Both the position numbers and the translations under genes were made by a program. A stretch of DNA of 64,000 bases from Saccharococcus thermophilus (lineage in GTDB: Bacteria > Bacillota > Bacilli > Bacillales > Anoxybacillaceae). Below are positions 34,190 to 43,390 of the stretch, in pieces. The notes under the pieces are model-generated. The model was not told the origin of the DNA, did no database searches, and saw only the letters and a list, made by a program, of their open reading frames with translations. How positions within the stretch are numbered: the first letter of the stretch is position 1; the number at the start of each line of letters is the position of its first letter. The stretch lies in contig NZ_JAASRS010000001.1 of assembly GCF_011761475.1 (NCBI RefSeq), positions 2,728,001 through 2,792,000 on the forward strand, given 5' to 3'.

Positions 34190-35325
34190 TCCTTCCCCAC
34201 CTTTGCCAGATGTCGCGTGAGCGAAAACGGAGCAAGATCGACATCTGTTTCTTTTCCTTCCACTAAATCCGCTAACAATACGCCCGTAATCGGGCTTAAC
34301 AAAATGCCGTTACGGTAGTGGCCGGTCGCCACCCAAACGCGCGGATAATGAGGATGTTCTCCTATGTACGGCAGACCATCGCCCGTTTGCGGCCGGATGC
34401 CGCTCCATGCCCTTTCCCATTCCTCCTTTTCCAGCTCCGGAAGAAGACGGCATGCGCGATCGAGCAGACTCATCATTCCTTGGACCGATACTTTCCGGTC
34501 AAACGTGTGCGGCGTCGAAGTCGCCCCAATGAGCAGCCGGTTTCCGCGCTTCGGCACAATATAGCAACCGTTCTTGGCAAATACAGTCGTTTGAAGGATC
34601 GACGTTTCCGTTTTCACAAACAGGCATTCCCCTTTGACTGGATACATCGCAAGAGAAAGACCCGTTTGTTCAAGAAGCAGCGAAGACCATGCCCCTGATG
34701 CGATGATGACAACATCCGCGGCAAACGTTCCGCGATTCGTCTCGATTACATACGAATCGCCTAGCTTTCCTAAACGCATCACCTCGGTGTACTCATGCCA
34801 CTTTGCCCCATAGGTCATCGAAGCGTTCGCCAACGCAAGCGCAAAATCGGGAGCGCTTACTTGTCCGTCTTTGGGAATATACATCGCTGCCGCAAGACCG
34901 TGGGAAACATGCGGCTCGATTTCCCTCATCTCATCTGCCGAGAGCCAGCGCAGCCGATCATCCTTCTGCCGCCAAAATTCGTAATGGCGGCGAAGCGCGG
35001 CGGCTTCTTCTTCGGTCACCGCCACTTTCAGCATCCCTTTTTCGACAAGCCCAATATCGATGCCAGTCAGTTCTTTTAATTCTTCGGCAAGCGCCGGAAC
35101 GAGCGCCCGGCTTTTTAGCGCGAGCGGAATTAGCGGGCTCTCTTCGGAAAATTCCGACTGTGCTCCAAGCATTCCCGCCGCTGCGCTGGACGCCTGGCTT
35201 GCTATCCTCTCTTTTTCGAGCACGCCGACACGAAATCGGCGTTTTGCCAGTTGAAACGCAATCGATGCGCCGATAATTCCGCCGCCAACCACTAATACAT
35301 CGTAATCATGACGTTCTATCAACAT
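34186..35325 (-). CDS. thiO: Glycine oxidase
   Basis: A 379-residue flavoenzyme making the glycine imine used by ThiG. FAD-binding VLVVGGGIIGASIAFQLAKR at the N-terminus, and the C-terminal GLPYIGEHPHYPRVWVATGHYRNG block. ATG at 35325 is chosen (GGGGGAGAGGA upstream, overlapping the tenI stop by 7 bases); the 90-codon extension to 35595 lies inside tenI and is spurious. Confidence 0.95.
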   Translation of the reverse strand: MLIERHDYDVLVVGGGIIGASIAFQLAKRRFRVGVLEKERIASQASSAAAGMLGAQSEFSEESPLIPLALKSRALVPALAEELKELTGIDIGLVEKGMLKVAVTEEEAAALRRHYEFWRQKDDRLRWLSADEMREIEPHVSHGLAAAMYIPKDGQVSAPDFALALANASMTYGAKWHEYTEVMRLGKLGDSYVIETNRGTFAADVVIIASGAWSSLLLEQTGLSLAMYPVKGECLFVKTETSILQTTVFAKNGCYIVPKRGNRLLIGATSTPHTFDRKVSVQGMMSLLDRACRLLPELEKEEWERAWSGIRPQTGDGLPYIGEHPHYPRVWVATGHYRNGILLSPITGVLLADLVEGKETDVDLAPFSLTRHLAKVGKE

Positions 35326-35951
35326 TCCTCTCCCCCATTCATTGGCCATGTTTGTTTGACTATATGAGCGAGCTTCTTTGCTTCCGCAACAGGATCTCGC
35401 GCCAAAAACACCGCCGACATCACCGCGATCCCATCGGCACCCGCCTGCAGCACTTGCGCCGCATTCCCCGCATGAATGCCGCCGATCGCAATGACGGGAA
35501 TGTTTACACTGGCAACGATAGCTTGCAGCGAGTCGACCCCGCGCGGCGCCATCCCTGATTTGCTCGTGGTCAGAAAAATATGGCCATAGATGCAAAAATC
35601 CGCGCCGCTTTTCGCTGCTTCCTTGGCCTCGTCAAGCGAATGGACCGAGCAGCCGACAGCCAGTCGAGGAAAATGGCGCTTTACTTGGCTGACGGATAAG
35701 CTGTGGTACGCAAGCTGCACCCCTTTTACCCCATACACGACCGCCACATCGACGCGGTCATTGATGATGATTTTCTGCGGCGGCACTCCATTGCCGATGA
35801 GAGCGGCAACAAACGCAGAAACCTCGCGCGCCGTTTTCCTTTTTTCCCGCACATGAATCGCATCGACATACGGATGAACGTGGGCGCAAATGGATGCAAA
35901 CTGTTCGACAGGCTGTTTTCCCGTCGAAATGAGATGAAGTTGTTTGGTCAT
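35319..35951 (-). CDS. tenI: TenI, thiazole tautomerase
   Basis: A 210-residue ThiE-like TIM barrel. It aligns better with TenI than with ThiE: the His in CSVHSLDEAKEA suits thiazole tautomerase, and its place between an ECF transporter and thiO matches tenI. Other blocks are IHVREKRKTAREVSAF and IAIGGIHAGNAAQVLQAGAD. ATG at 35951 has AAGGG 6 bases upstream. It could retain some thiamin-phosphate synthase activity. Confidence 0.87.
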   Translation of the reverse strand: MTKQLHLISTGKQPVEQFASICAHVHPYVDAIHVREKRKTAREVSAFVAALIGNGVPPQKIIINDRVDVAVVYGVKGVQLAYHSLSVSQVKRHFPRLAVGCSVHSLDEAKEAAKSGADFCIYGHIFLTTSKSGMAPRGVDSLQAIVASVNIPVIAIGGIHAGNAAQVLQAGADGIAVMSAVFLARDPVAEAKKLAHIVKQTWPMNGGEEC

Positions 35952-35967
35952 TGTCATCCCTTGCTTT

Positions 35968-36750
35968 CTAGCGTACATCGGTAACTGGAATATATGGGTA
36001 ATGCACGCCGGTGTAATAAGCCGCTGCCGCTACCAAGGCGAATAGAGCGACAAGCGCGATATCATACTTGCTAAAACCGATTTCATAGTAAAACGTCCGC
36101 TTTGTACTGCTAGAAAAACGCTTCGCTTCCATCGCGACCGCGATGCGCTGAGCGCGGCGGATGCTTTGCGACAGGAGCGGAATGGCATAGCGCTTTATTT
36201 TTTCCATCCATCCGTGGCTCGCCGTTCCCCGCACTTTTAACGCATTATGCACGGTCTGAAACTCCTCGAGCATAATCGGAAGCAAGCGCACGGCCGCCAA
36301 AAAGCTATAGGCGTATTTCGGCTTTAATTTTAGCTGCTGCATCAGCGAATAAAACAAACGGACCGGCCTCGTCGTTAAGGAAAATAAAAGGCCAAGGAGA
36401 GCGAAGGAAAGCGCGCGGAAGCCTAGATGCACGCCACGCAAAAAGCTTTCTTCCGTCACATGGATCAGTCCCCAACGAAACCATGTTTTCGTTCCTTCGC
36501 CAAACATCATCATGGAAGAAGCGGTCGAAACAAAGATCAGAAAAAACGGCAAAAACAATAGCAGCAAAAACTTCCATGGGTAGCCGGTATACAGCATAAA
36601 CAGCAATAAAAGCGCAAGCGAAAAATTAATTAGCACGTTTGGATTATGAACGAACAATACGGCAATAAAAAGAAACACGAGCACGATCAATTTTAAAGTT
36701 GGGTTCGTATGATGCAGCCATGTTTCCCGATAAACAATATTCCACTTCAT
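35968..36750 (-). CDS. ykoC: YkoC, ECF transporter T component
   Basis: A 260-residue membrane protein (EcfT) with five to six helices and the two cytoplasmic Ala-Arg type coupling motifs AAVRLLPIMLEEF and RAQRIAVAMEAKRF. It links the S component YkoE to the ATPase YkoD for uptake of hydroxymethylpyrimidine/thiamin precursors. GGGGGA ribosome site. Confidence 0.9.
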   Translation of the reverse strand: MKWNIVYRETWLHHTNPTLKLIVLVFLFIAVLFVHNPNVLINFSLALLLLFMLYTGYPWKFLLLLFLPFFLIFVSTASSMMMFGEGTKTWFRWGLIHVTEESFLRGVHLGFRALSFALLGLLFSLTTRPVRLFYSLMQQLKLKPKYAYSFLAAVRLLPIMLEEFQTVHNALKVRGTASHGWMEKIKRYAIPLLSQSIRRAQRIAVAMEAKRFSSSTKRTFYYEIGFSKYDIALVALFALVAAAAYYTGVHYPYIPVTDVR

Positions 36751-36762
36751 CAGCTGTTCCCC

Positions 36763-38214
36763 CTACACGAGCAGCGCGGCCGTTGTCGATGAATGCGACG
36801 GAATCCATTCCTCTTTTACCAGTCGTCCGTCTTCAATCACCCATCTTCTTGTGGCAAAATGCTTCACAATGTTTTCGTCATGGGTGACCATAATGATGGT
36901 TGTCCCTTGTCTGCGATACGACTCTAGCAATTCGAGAAGCGCAAACGTATTTTTCGCATCCTGTCCAAACGTCGGTTCATCAAGAAGAAAAATTTGCTGT
37001 CCGCTTACAATCGAAGCAGCGACGCTTAAACGGCGTTTTTGTCCCATGGAAAGCTGGTATGGATGCTGGTCTTGCTGCTCATAAAGATGAAATTGCCGCA
37101 GCAGCCCTTCCACCGTTTCGGCAATCTCTTCCTCTTTCCGTTTTTCCAAACGAAGCGAATAAGCAAGCTCTTCGCGTACGGAATTAGTGACAAACTGAAA
37201 TTCCGGATTTTGAAAGACAAAGGCAAGCAAACGGTGCAGCTGTTTAAGCTGCTTGCTGTCTTTGCCATACAGCTCATACGTTCCATCGGTGCGAATCAAT
37301 TTCATGAGTGCATGCAAGAGCGTGCTTTTTCCGGCGCCATTTTTGCCCGTGACAGCAATCCATTCCCCTGCATGCACGGTCGCTTCTTCCACACGGATTT
37401 TCACCTCATTGGAGCGATAACCTTGAAATTGGCGGAGATATATCCTTTTCTCCCCGCTGCTTTCCGTTTTCCGGCGCTGCCGCTTTACCATATATTCCTC
37501 CCATACGCCCGGATACCAAATTCCTTGAGAAGCGATGATGTCTTTATAGTTGGCAAACACTGTTTGTGCCTTGTCATCGGCGATAATTTCTCCGTCATCG
37601 TTAAATAAAACGATGCGGTCCACAAAATCGATCACATGATCGATTTTGTGCTCAACAATAATGACCGTTTTCTCTTTAGCGATTCGTTTCACCGTCTGCC
37701 AAATCTCTTTTGTTCCTTCCTCATCGATCATCGCCGTCGGCTCATCCAAAAACAGCACATCCGGCTCCAATGCCAATACGGACGCCAGCGCCAGCCGTTG
37801 TTTCATCCCACCTGATAGCGTGTGAATATCGGTATGTGGCTCAATAAACAGCCCGACTTTTTCTAACAGCGTTTGGATTCGATGGTGCATCTCGCTTCGC
37901 GGCACGCCGATGTTTTCAAGAGCAAAAGCAATTTCCTCATCCGCAAACGGCATGCAAAACTGCGCATCCGGATCCTGAAACACATATCCCCAGTTTGCTG
38001 GAAGCTGCAGGCGCTCCGCTTTCATCGGCACGTCGATCGAATGCGGAATCAATCCAGACAACACTTGCAATAACGTCGATTTGCCGCATCCGGAAGGACC
38101 AAGCAGTAATACCTTTTCTCCCTCGTAAATGGTAAGTGACAAATCTTTAAATAACAGCGTATCTTTGCCTGGAAATTTTAAGCGGAGCCGCTCTACAGCA
38201 ACGATCGGTTTCAT
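36763..38214 (-). CDS. ykoD: YkoD, double ATPase of ECF thiamin-precursor transporter
   Basis: A 483-residue fusion of two ABC ATPase domains. The first has GPSGCGKSTLLQ, LSGGMKQRLA and VLFLDEPTAMID. The second has GKNGAGKSTLLHA, LSMGQKRRLSVA and IFLLDEPTFGQDA. ATG at 38214 (MKPIVAVERL) is preferred; it overlaps nothing and follows GGTGGCGGTGA, whereas the upstream extension lies inside ykoE. Acts with YkoC and YkoE. Confidence 0.93.
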   Translation of the reverse strand: MKPIVAVERLRLKFPGKDTLLFKDLSLTIYEGEKVLLLGPSGCGKSTLLQVLSGLIPHSIDVPMKAERLQLPANWGYVFQDPDAQFCMPFADEEIAFALENIGVPRSEMHHRIQTLLEKVGLFIEPHTDIHTLSGGMKQRLALASVLALEPDVLFLDEPTAMIDEEGTKEIWQTVKRIAKEKTVIIVEHKIDHVIDFVDRIVLFNDDGEIIADDKAQTVFANYKDIIASQGIWYPGVWEEYMVKRQRRKTESSGEKRIYLRQFQGYRSNEVKIRVEEATVHAGEWIAVTGKNGAGKSTLLHALMKLIRTDGTYELYGKDSKQLKQLHRLLAFVFQNPEFQFVTNSVREELAYSLRLEKRKEEEIAETVEGLLRQFHLYEQQDQHPYQLSMGQKRRLSVAASIVSGQQIFLLDEPTFGQDAKNTFALLELLESYRRQGTTIIMVTHDENIVKHFATRRWVIEDGRLVKEEWIPSHSSTTAALLV

Positions 38215-38233
38215 CGCTTCACCGCCACCTTTT

Positions 38234-38824
38234 TCAGCGATCGAGCGCATCATAATCATCTTTCGAAGCCGGGCGCAACATTTGCGTGACCCCCGTTTTT
38301 TCTAACGCTTTTACTAGCGAAACGGCGAAAAATCCGGAAATCACCACCGCGCCGACAAAGCGGGCAATCAAGAATAGCGCCATATTCCAAGGTGCCAACG
38401 CCCCAATGTATCCTTTGTAAAAATCCATCACTAGCGAGCCGATGGTCGCGCCAATCGCTCCAAGCGACACCACCAATACGTCAAATCTTTTATAGCGAAA
38501 TGCCGCAAACACCACTTCCGCCAACAGTCCTTGAATTACTCCGTAAATAAGCACTTCAAGCCCCCATTCCGATCCCATGATCAATTCACCGGAAGAAGCG
38601 GCAATTTCCGCTAAAAGCGCAACGCCTGGCTTGCGAATGAGCAAATAAGCCACTGACGCGGCGATAAACCACATGCCATAAATCAATTGATCAAGATGAA
38701 AACCAAACACTTTCACAAAGTCATACAGCGGTCCCCAAACTTTATAAATGATGCCGAATACCACCGCAATCACAATCGTTGTTAAAATATCAGCGAGTTT
38801 CAATCCTTTAGTTGTTGTGGACAT
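38234..38824 (-). CDS. ykoE: YkoE, substrate-binding S component of ECF transporter
   Basis: A 196-residue membrane protein with five to six helices, KVWGPLYDFVKVFGFHLDQL and ELIMGSEWGLEVLIYG. It matches the YkoE family that binds hydroxymethylpyrimidine or thiamin. Overlaps the tenA stop by 17 bases. The soluble YkoF that accompanies it in B. subtilis is not present here. Confidence 0.92.
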   Translation of the reverse strand: MSTTTKGLKLADILTTIVIAVVFGIIYKVWGPLYDFVKVFGFHLDQLIYGMWFIAASVAYLLIRKPGVALLAEIAASSGELIMGSEWGLEVLIYGVIQGLLAEVVFAAFRYKRFDVLVVSLGAIGATIGSLVMDFYKGYIGALAPWNMALFLIARFVGAVVISGFFAVSLVKALEKTGVTQMLRPASKDDYDALDR

Positions 38825-39506
38825 ACGCTTGAATCTCCTTTCTTGCCGATGGCCATGTTTCTAAACGATAAGCCATTTCCCAAAATTCGTACTCATACTC
38901 ACTGCTGATAAGAAAATGCTGCTCCATCCGTTTGCGATCCGCTTCCGTGACCGCTTCGGCGATCGCATCCAAACGGGCGATTTGCTCTTCTACTAAACTG
39001 CGAAACCAATCCGAACTATACGTACCAATCCATTTTTGATAAATCGGCTCAGCTGGCTTGCAATCTTTTAATCTTTCGCCAATCTCATAATAAAGCCAGT
39101 AGCACGGCAAAATCGCGGCAATGACATCGCCTAAATGCCCTTCATACGCCGCTCGATACATATGGGACGTGTAGGCGTAGGCGGTCGGCGCCGGGATAAA
39201 GGCCGCTTTTTCTTCTTCGGTAATGCCGAGCAGTTCGGCAAATGTCTCATGCAGCGACAATTCCGCTTCGCATGTGCTTTGCGCATGATGCGCCAGCCTT
39301 GCAGTTGTCGCTAGATCCGTAGACTTCGCTGCCCCAATCGCTTGCACTCTCGCAAAATGGCGCAAATAATAAGCATCTTGCATCACATAATAGCGGAAAC
39401 GGGTTAAATCCAGCGTCCCTTCTCCCAATTCCTTTACAAACGGGTGATGAAAACTTGCCTGCCAGATCGGGTCCGCCTTTTTCCTCACTTCTTTTGTAAA
39501 TGACAT
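38808..39506 (-). CDS. tenA: TenA, thiaminase II
   Basis: A 232-residue helical enzyme that hydrolyses damaged thiamin or aminopyrimidines so that the pyrimidine can be reused. Active-site blocks: RFRYYVMQDAYYLRHFARV, catalytic Cys in AAILPCYWLYYEIGE, and SSEYEYEFWEMAY near the end. ATG at 39506 has GGGGGAGAAGAGG upstream; the longer frame runs through the riboswitch. First gene of the operon and paired functionally with the YkoEDC importer. Confidence 0.96.
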   Translation of the reverse strand: MSFTKEVRKKADPIWQASFHHPFVKELGEGTLDLTRFRYYVMQDAYYLRHFARVQAIGAAKSTDLATTARLAHHAQSTCEAELSLHETFAELLGITEEEKAAFIPAPTAYAYTSHMYRAAYEGHLGDVIAAILPCYWLYYEIGERLKDCKPAEPIYQKWIGTYSSDWFRSLVEEQIARLDAIAEAVTEADRKRMEQHFLISSEYEYEFWEMAYRLETWPSARKEIQAYVHNN

Positions 39507-39524
39507 CCTCTTCTCCCCCTCTTT

Positions 39525-39575
39525 TCCAAAAAAAATAAACGCCACTTCCTTTACAAGAGCGTAAAGAAAGTGGCG
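39525..39575 (-). terminator. Terminator of the TPP riboswitch
   Basis: Minus strand CGCCACTTTCTTTAC / GTAAAGGAAGTGGCG stem followed by TTTATTTTTTTT, just before tenA. The 5' arm CCACTT could instead pair with AAGTGG of riboswitch P1, the usual switch arrangement. Confidence 0.9.
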
Positions 39576-39628
39576 TTGCATACGAGCCGGCAAAACTACA
39601 GCAAAATATCGATCCGCGACTGCGCTGC

Positions 39629-39722
39629 TCCACTTCCCTACGCTGGTATTACCCAGATCAGGTCCTAAGGGTCTCAAAGGCACACTTTGATCTCAGCCTT
39701 TCTAAAGGCCCCCCTAGTGGAT
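39629..39722 (-). promoter_or_regulatory. TPP riboswitch (THI element)
   Basis: Minus strand holds the conserved pieces in order: CCACTAGGGG, GGCTGAGATCA, GACCCTTAGGACCTGATCTG, GGTAATACCAGCGTAGGGAAGTGG. Thiamin pyrophosphate binding should stop transcription of the whole tenA-to-thiF operon through the downstream terminator. Confidence 0.96.
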
Positions 39723-39933
39723 GCGTCCGTTATGAAATTTTCTTGTTTGAGTTTATCATATCACGAGGAAAAGCATTGTCAACCCTTTTTTCCTATCCCC
39801 CAATCATTGCCGTATTCGATATCTCCAAAAATAATCTTGCCAAATGCCGGCAAACGTTGTCTTCATTGCGTCTTTGCCCACAATTCGGTATCATTAAAAA
39901 CGCAAATGACTACATCATATTGGAGTGGAGAAT

Positions 39934-41118
39934 GTGGCAAAAGTATTTTTAAAGCGAAACCGGAAAAAACGGCTTGAGCAAGGGCATCCATGGATTTTTC
40001 AAAGCGAAGTCGATCATATTGAAGGTGATTTTGAACCGGGAGATTTCGTCGATGTATACAATCATCAACACTACTTTTTAGCCAAAGGCTATATTAACCC
40101 GAAATCGCAAATGATTGTGCGCGTGTTGACACAAAATCCCGAGGATGAGTTAAATGAGCAATTTTTTATTGAGCGCATCCGTCAAGCATGGGCATATCGC
40201 GAACGAATGATTCCTGGCGTCCGCTCATGCCGCGCTATTTACGGAGAAGCAGACTTTTTGCCGGGGTTGATCGTCGACAAGTACGAAGACGTGCTTGTTG
40301 TGCAAATTCTTTCCCTCGGCATGGAAAAACGCAAAGACTGGATTTTGCGCGGCTTACTGGAAGTGTTTCAGCCGCGGGCTATTTATTTGCGCAATGACGT
40401 GTACGTCCGCGAACTCGAGGGACTCAAGCAGGAAAAAGGCTTTTGGTACGGTGAAGCGGAAACGGAAGTGCTGATTGAAGAGAACGGCGTCAAATATATC
40501 GTCGATATTGAAAATGGGCAAAAAACAGGATTTTTCTTCGACCAAAGACAAAATCGCGCGGCAATTAAACCGCTCATTGACAGCAACACGACGGTGCTCG
40601 ACTGCTTTACCCATATCGGTTCGTTTATGCTGAACGCCTGCTTATACGGAGCAAAACACGTCACCGCGGTCGATATTTCCGAACACGCGATTGAAACAGC
40701 GAAACGCAACGCGGCCTTAAACGGCTTTACGAACGTCGAATTTGTTGTCGCTAACGCCTTTGACTATTTGCGTGAAGCGGTTCGCGACGGAAAACAATGG
40801 GATGTGGTCATCATCGATCCGCCGGCGTTCGCCAAATCGGCGCACGCGGTCCCGAAGGCGCTGCGCGGCTACAAAGACATTAACTTAAACGGTTTAAAAC
40901 TTGTCAAAGACGGCGGCTTTTTCGTTACATCGAGCTGCTCGTATCACGTCCGCCCTCATATGTTCGAAGAGATGGTCGCCGAAGCGGCGTTTGACGCGAA
41001 GAAAATTTTACGGCAAGTATACTGGAACGGCGCCGGCTACGACCATCCGAAGCTGCTCGCCGCCGATGAGGGCGACTATTTAAAATTTGCGATTTATGAA
41101 GTGCATTCGCGCAGATAA
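39934..41118 (+). CDS. Class I SAM-dependent 23S rRNA methyltransferase (RlmI/YwbD type)
   Basis: A 394-residue protein. An N-terminal PUA domain (about 1-75) has HPWIFQSEVDHIEG. A middle RlmI-like domain follows, then the Rossmann methyltransferase with NGQKTGFFFDQRQNR, LDCFTHIGSFMLNA, VTAVDISEHAI and DPPAFAKS (m5C-type DPPxF). It probably methylates a cytosine in 23S rRNA. The start GTG 39934 gives (M)AKVFLKRN and has GGAG 8 bases upstream; GTG 39925 is also possible. Confidence 0.88.
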   Translation: MAKVFLKRNRKKRLEQGHPWIFQSEVDHIEGDFEPGDFVDVYNHQHYFLAKGYINPKSQMIVRVLTQNPEDELNEQFFIERIRQAWAYRERMIPGVRSCRAIYGEADFLPGLIVDKYEDVLVVQILSLGMEKRKDWILRGLLEVFQPRAIYLRNDVYVRELEGLKQEKGFWYGEAETEVLIEENGVKYIVDIENGQKTGFFFDQRQNRAAIKPLIDSNTTVLDCFTHIGSFMLNACLYGAKHVTAVDISEHAIETAKRNAALNGFTNVEFVVANAFDYLREAVRDGKQWDVVIIDPPAFAKSAHAVPKALRGYKDINLNGLKLVKDGGFFVTSSCSYHVRPHMFEEMVAEAAFDAKKILRQVYWNGAGYDHPKLLAADEGDYLKFAIYEVHSRR

Positions 41119-41156
41119 GAAAAAACGCTTAGGGAAAATCACCTAAGCGTTTTTTC
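41119..41156. terminator. Bidirectional terminator
   Basis: AAAAAACGCTTAGG / CCTAAGCGTTTTTT stem between convergent genes. Confidence 0.9.
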
Positions 41157-41160
41157 TTGA

Positions 41161-42357
41161 TCAACGCTGTCCGTACACAGCCGTTTTCTCCTTTTTCAAA
41201 ACAAATAAATAAAAAAGGAGGGACATAAAAACCGACAGCGCCGCGGTGAGATAAATGCTGCGATATCCGAGCAAATGGCCGATTTGGCCGAATACCATCG
41301 CACCGACTCCCACTCCTAAATCAAAAAAGGAGAAGAAAGTCGCATTGGCCATTCCTTTGCGGTGTTTCGGCGCCCGTTCTACCGACCACGCCTGCAGCGC
41401 CGGCTGCACCGTGCCGAAACCAAAGCCGTAAAACACGGCCGCGGCAAACAAAATCCATTTGTTTGGCAACCAGGCAAGCAGCAGCATCGCCAGCAAAATA
41501 AGCGCTGCCCCCGGAATAAACACCGCTTTATGCCCTTTTCGGTCATAGAGCTGCCCGGCGAACGTTCTTGTCACCATTAAGGCAAGTGCATAGAGCAAGA
41601 AGTACAGCGAGATTCCGGAAATGCCTTTCTGCGCTGTATATAACGGCAAAAAGGAAGCGATTCCCCCAAATGTAACGGTAAGAAAGAACAACAAAATCGA
41701 TGGTATTAGAGCGCTTTTTTCATAAATATCCCATTTATTATGGGCCTGAATTTGCGGTTGCGTGATTTTTTTATATGTAATATTCGCCGCAAACAATAAC
41801 GAAGCTATTCCTAAAGCAGCGCAAATCAAGAACAGCTTGCTAAAAGACAACACGCCGGCAAGCAATAATCCTAACGACGGTCCAAACGCCAGCGCTAAAT
41901 TTCCTGACAATCCGTAATATCCCATTCCTTCACCTCTGCGGCTGGCCGGAATAATATCGGTCGCAATCGTACCCGCGGCCGTCGTAGAAAACCCCCAGCC
42001 GATCCCTTGAATGACCCGCATCATAAACAACAATAAAATGCTCGTAATAAAGCTATAGGAACCTACGGAAATGACGAAAATCGCGAGCCCTAGCAAAAAG
42101 ACAAAACGCCGCCCCCGCGTTTCCAACGCATGGCCGGCAAACGGGCGCATGATCAGGGCGGAAAAAGTGAAAATCCCGACCACTAAACCGATCAGCTGGT
42201 CATTGCCGCCAAGATGCTCGACAAACAGCGGAATGGTCGGCAATGTCATTTGAAAGCCAAGAAACACAAAAAAGTTGGCTAAGCAAATGAGGACAAAATC
42301 TCTCGTCCAAATTTTTTCCTTAGCCGCATCTATTGTTTGACTTTGTGGTTCACCCAC
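41161..42357 (-). CDS. MFS transporter (drug/sugar efflux type)
   Basis: A 398-residue major-facilitator protein with 12 helices. Motif A-like GHALETRGRRFVFLLG falls in loop 2-3 and GQLYDRKGHKAVF in loop 8-9. GTG at 42357 has GGAGGG 8 bases upstream; the longer frame has no ribosome site. Substrate unknown; the fold suggests proton-driven export. Confidence 0.85.
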   Translation of the reverse strand: MGEPQSQTIDAAKEKIWTRDFVLICLANFFVFLGFQMTLPTIPLFVEHLGGNDQLIGLVVGIFTFSALIMRPFAGHALETRGRRFVFLLGLAIFVISVGSYSFITSILLLFMMRVIQGIGWGFSTTAAGTIATDIIPASRRGEGMGYYGLSGNLALAFGPSLGLLLAGVLSFSKLFLICAALGIASLLFAANITYKKITQPQIQAHNKWDIYEKSALIPSILLFFLTVTFGGIASFLPLYTAQKGISGISLYFLLYALALMVTRTFAGQLYDRKGHKAVFIPGAALILLAMLLLAWLPNKWILFAAAVFYGFGFGTVQPALQAWSVERAPKHRKGMANATFFSFFDLGVGVGAMVFGQIGHLLGYRSIYLTAALSVFMSLLFYLFVLKKEKTAVYGQR

Positions 42358-42581
42358 TGTAAACTCCCTCCAATCGTGTATTTCACACCGAACACTCAAT
42401 ACAGTTTAGTGTAACATAAATAGATAAAATTTTTTATGCGAAAAGCTTATCGGAAATCTATAAGATATGTTCACCTTATTTTTTCATTGCTATTTCATTA
42501 AGCCATTTTCCCTCAATATATACTATATGTGCGAGGCAGCTCAGCGATTTTCAGTATAAGTTTTTCTCCTTATATTAAGAT

Positions 42582-42609
42582 AAAAAAGCTGCCTGCCCAG
42601 ACAGCTTTT
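42582..42609 (-). terminator. Terminator of the bstA-like gene
   Basis: Minus strand AAAAGCTGT / CAGCTTTTTT stem-loop at the stop codon. Confidence 0.7.
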
Positions 42610-43138
42610 AGTTCCATCCTTTGCGTTGTCGCAACGAGACAATTTGCGCCGTATGATGTTTGCCATGCCATGCGTGCATGGCGATTAACACATATAAAGG
42701 GACATTCTCTTTCGTACCTTCATGATAAAAATTCCGTTGAAAATCATCGTCACTCAGTGACTCTAGTAGATACGCCCACCGCTCATGAAGGCCTTCGAGC
42801 AATTGCAACGATGGCTCGACATGTAGTGAACGGGCTTCTAGCGTCTTTGCCCAATCATTTTCCTCAAACGGTTTAATCGAAGGAACATCCTCCGTCAGTG
42901 TCCATTTTGTGCGCAAAAACGCATTCATGCTCGCATCGGCGATATGATGCACAACTTGAGCAACCGTCCACCCGCCATCGCGATACGGCGTGTTCAGCTG
43001 TTCTTCGTTCAGTCCGCTGATGGCCTCCCGCAATGCGCTAGGTACTTGGCGAATATCATTAATCCATTGTTTCACATCTTCTTTTCGAAATGTGGTCGGA
43101 GCTTCAAATCTGCCAATTGGGTAGCGAATGTCATCCAT
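42608..43138 (-). CDS. bstA: DinB-family metal-dependent protein, BstA/YfiT type
   Basis: A 176-residue four-helix DinB/YfiT protein. Metal ligands are His in [13 protein letters not shown] and the pair in [12 protein letters not shown]. The YfiT/BstA group transfers bacillithiol to electrophiles. ATG at 43138 (MDDIRYPIG) follows AAGGAGGAG; the 14-codon extension is not needed. Activity is inferred from family. Confidence 0.82.
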   Translation of the reverse strand: MDDIRYPIGRFEAPTTFRKEDVKQWINDIRQVPSALREAISGLNEEQLNTPYRDGGWTVAQVVHHIADASMNAFLRTKWTLTEDVPSIKPFEENDWAKTLEARSLHVEPSLQLLEGLHERWAYLLESLSDDDFQRNFYHEGTKENVPLYVLIAMHAWHGKHHTAQIVSLRQRKGWN

Positions 43139-43390
43139 AATTTCTCCTCCTTTTCTTGCACATATTCTATATCCATCCAAAAAATCCTGCTTAATATAGA
43201 CAACACATTATTACTAGCTCACTTGTGCCAGAATAATCGTCGCAGGCATAGCTATCACAAAAATTCAAAACCTAAAAATTTGACAAGCCCAGCCTAAGCA
43301 TGATACATTCGATTTTGAAAAATTAAATATTTAGAAAATAAATAAAATTATCAAAAATAATAAAAACCCATGAGGGGGAGATGGTAAGAT

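Noticed and set aside
34186-35595. ThiO with a 90-residue N-terminal extension
   Set aside because: The extension lies in another frame of tenI, is Cys/Arg-rich and unrelated to flavoproteins; ATG 35325 gives the normal start.
35319-35951. Thiamin-phosphate synthase ThiE
   Set aside because: Neighbourhood and the SVHSLDEA active-site region favour TenI.
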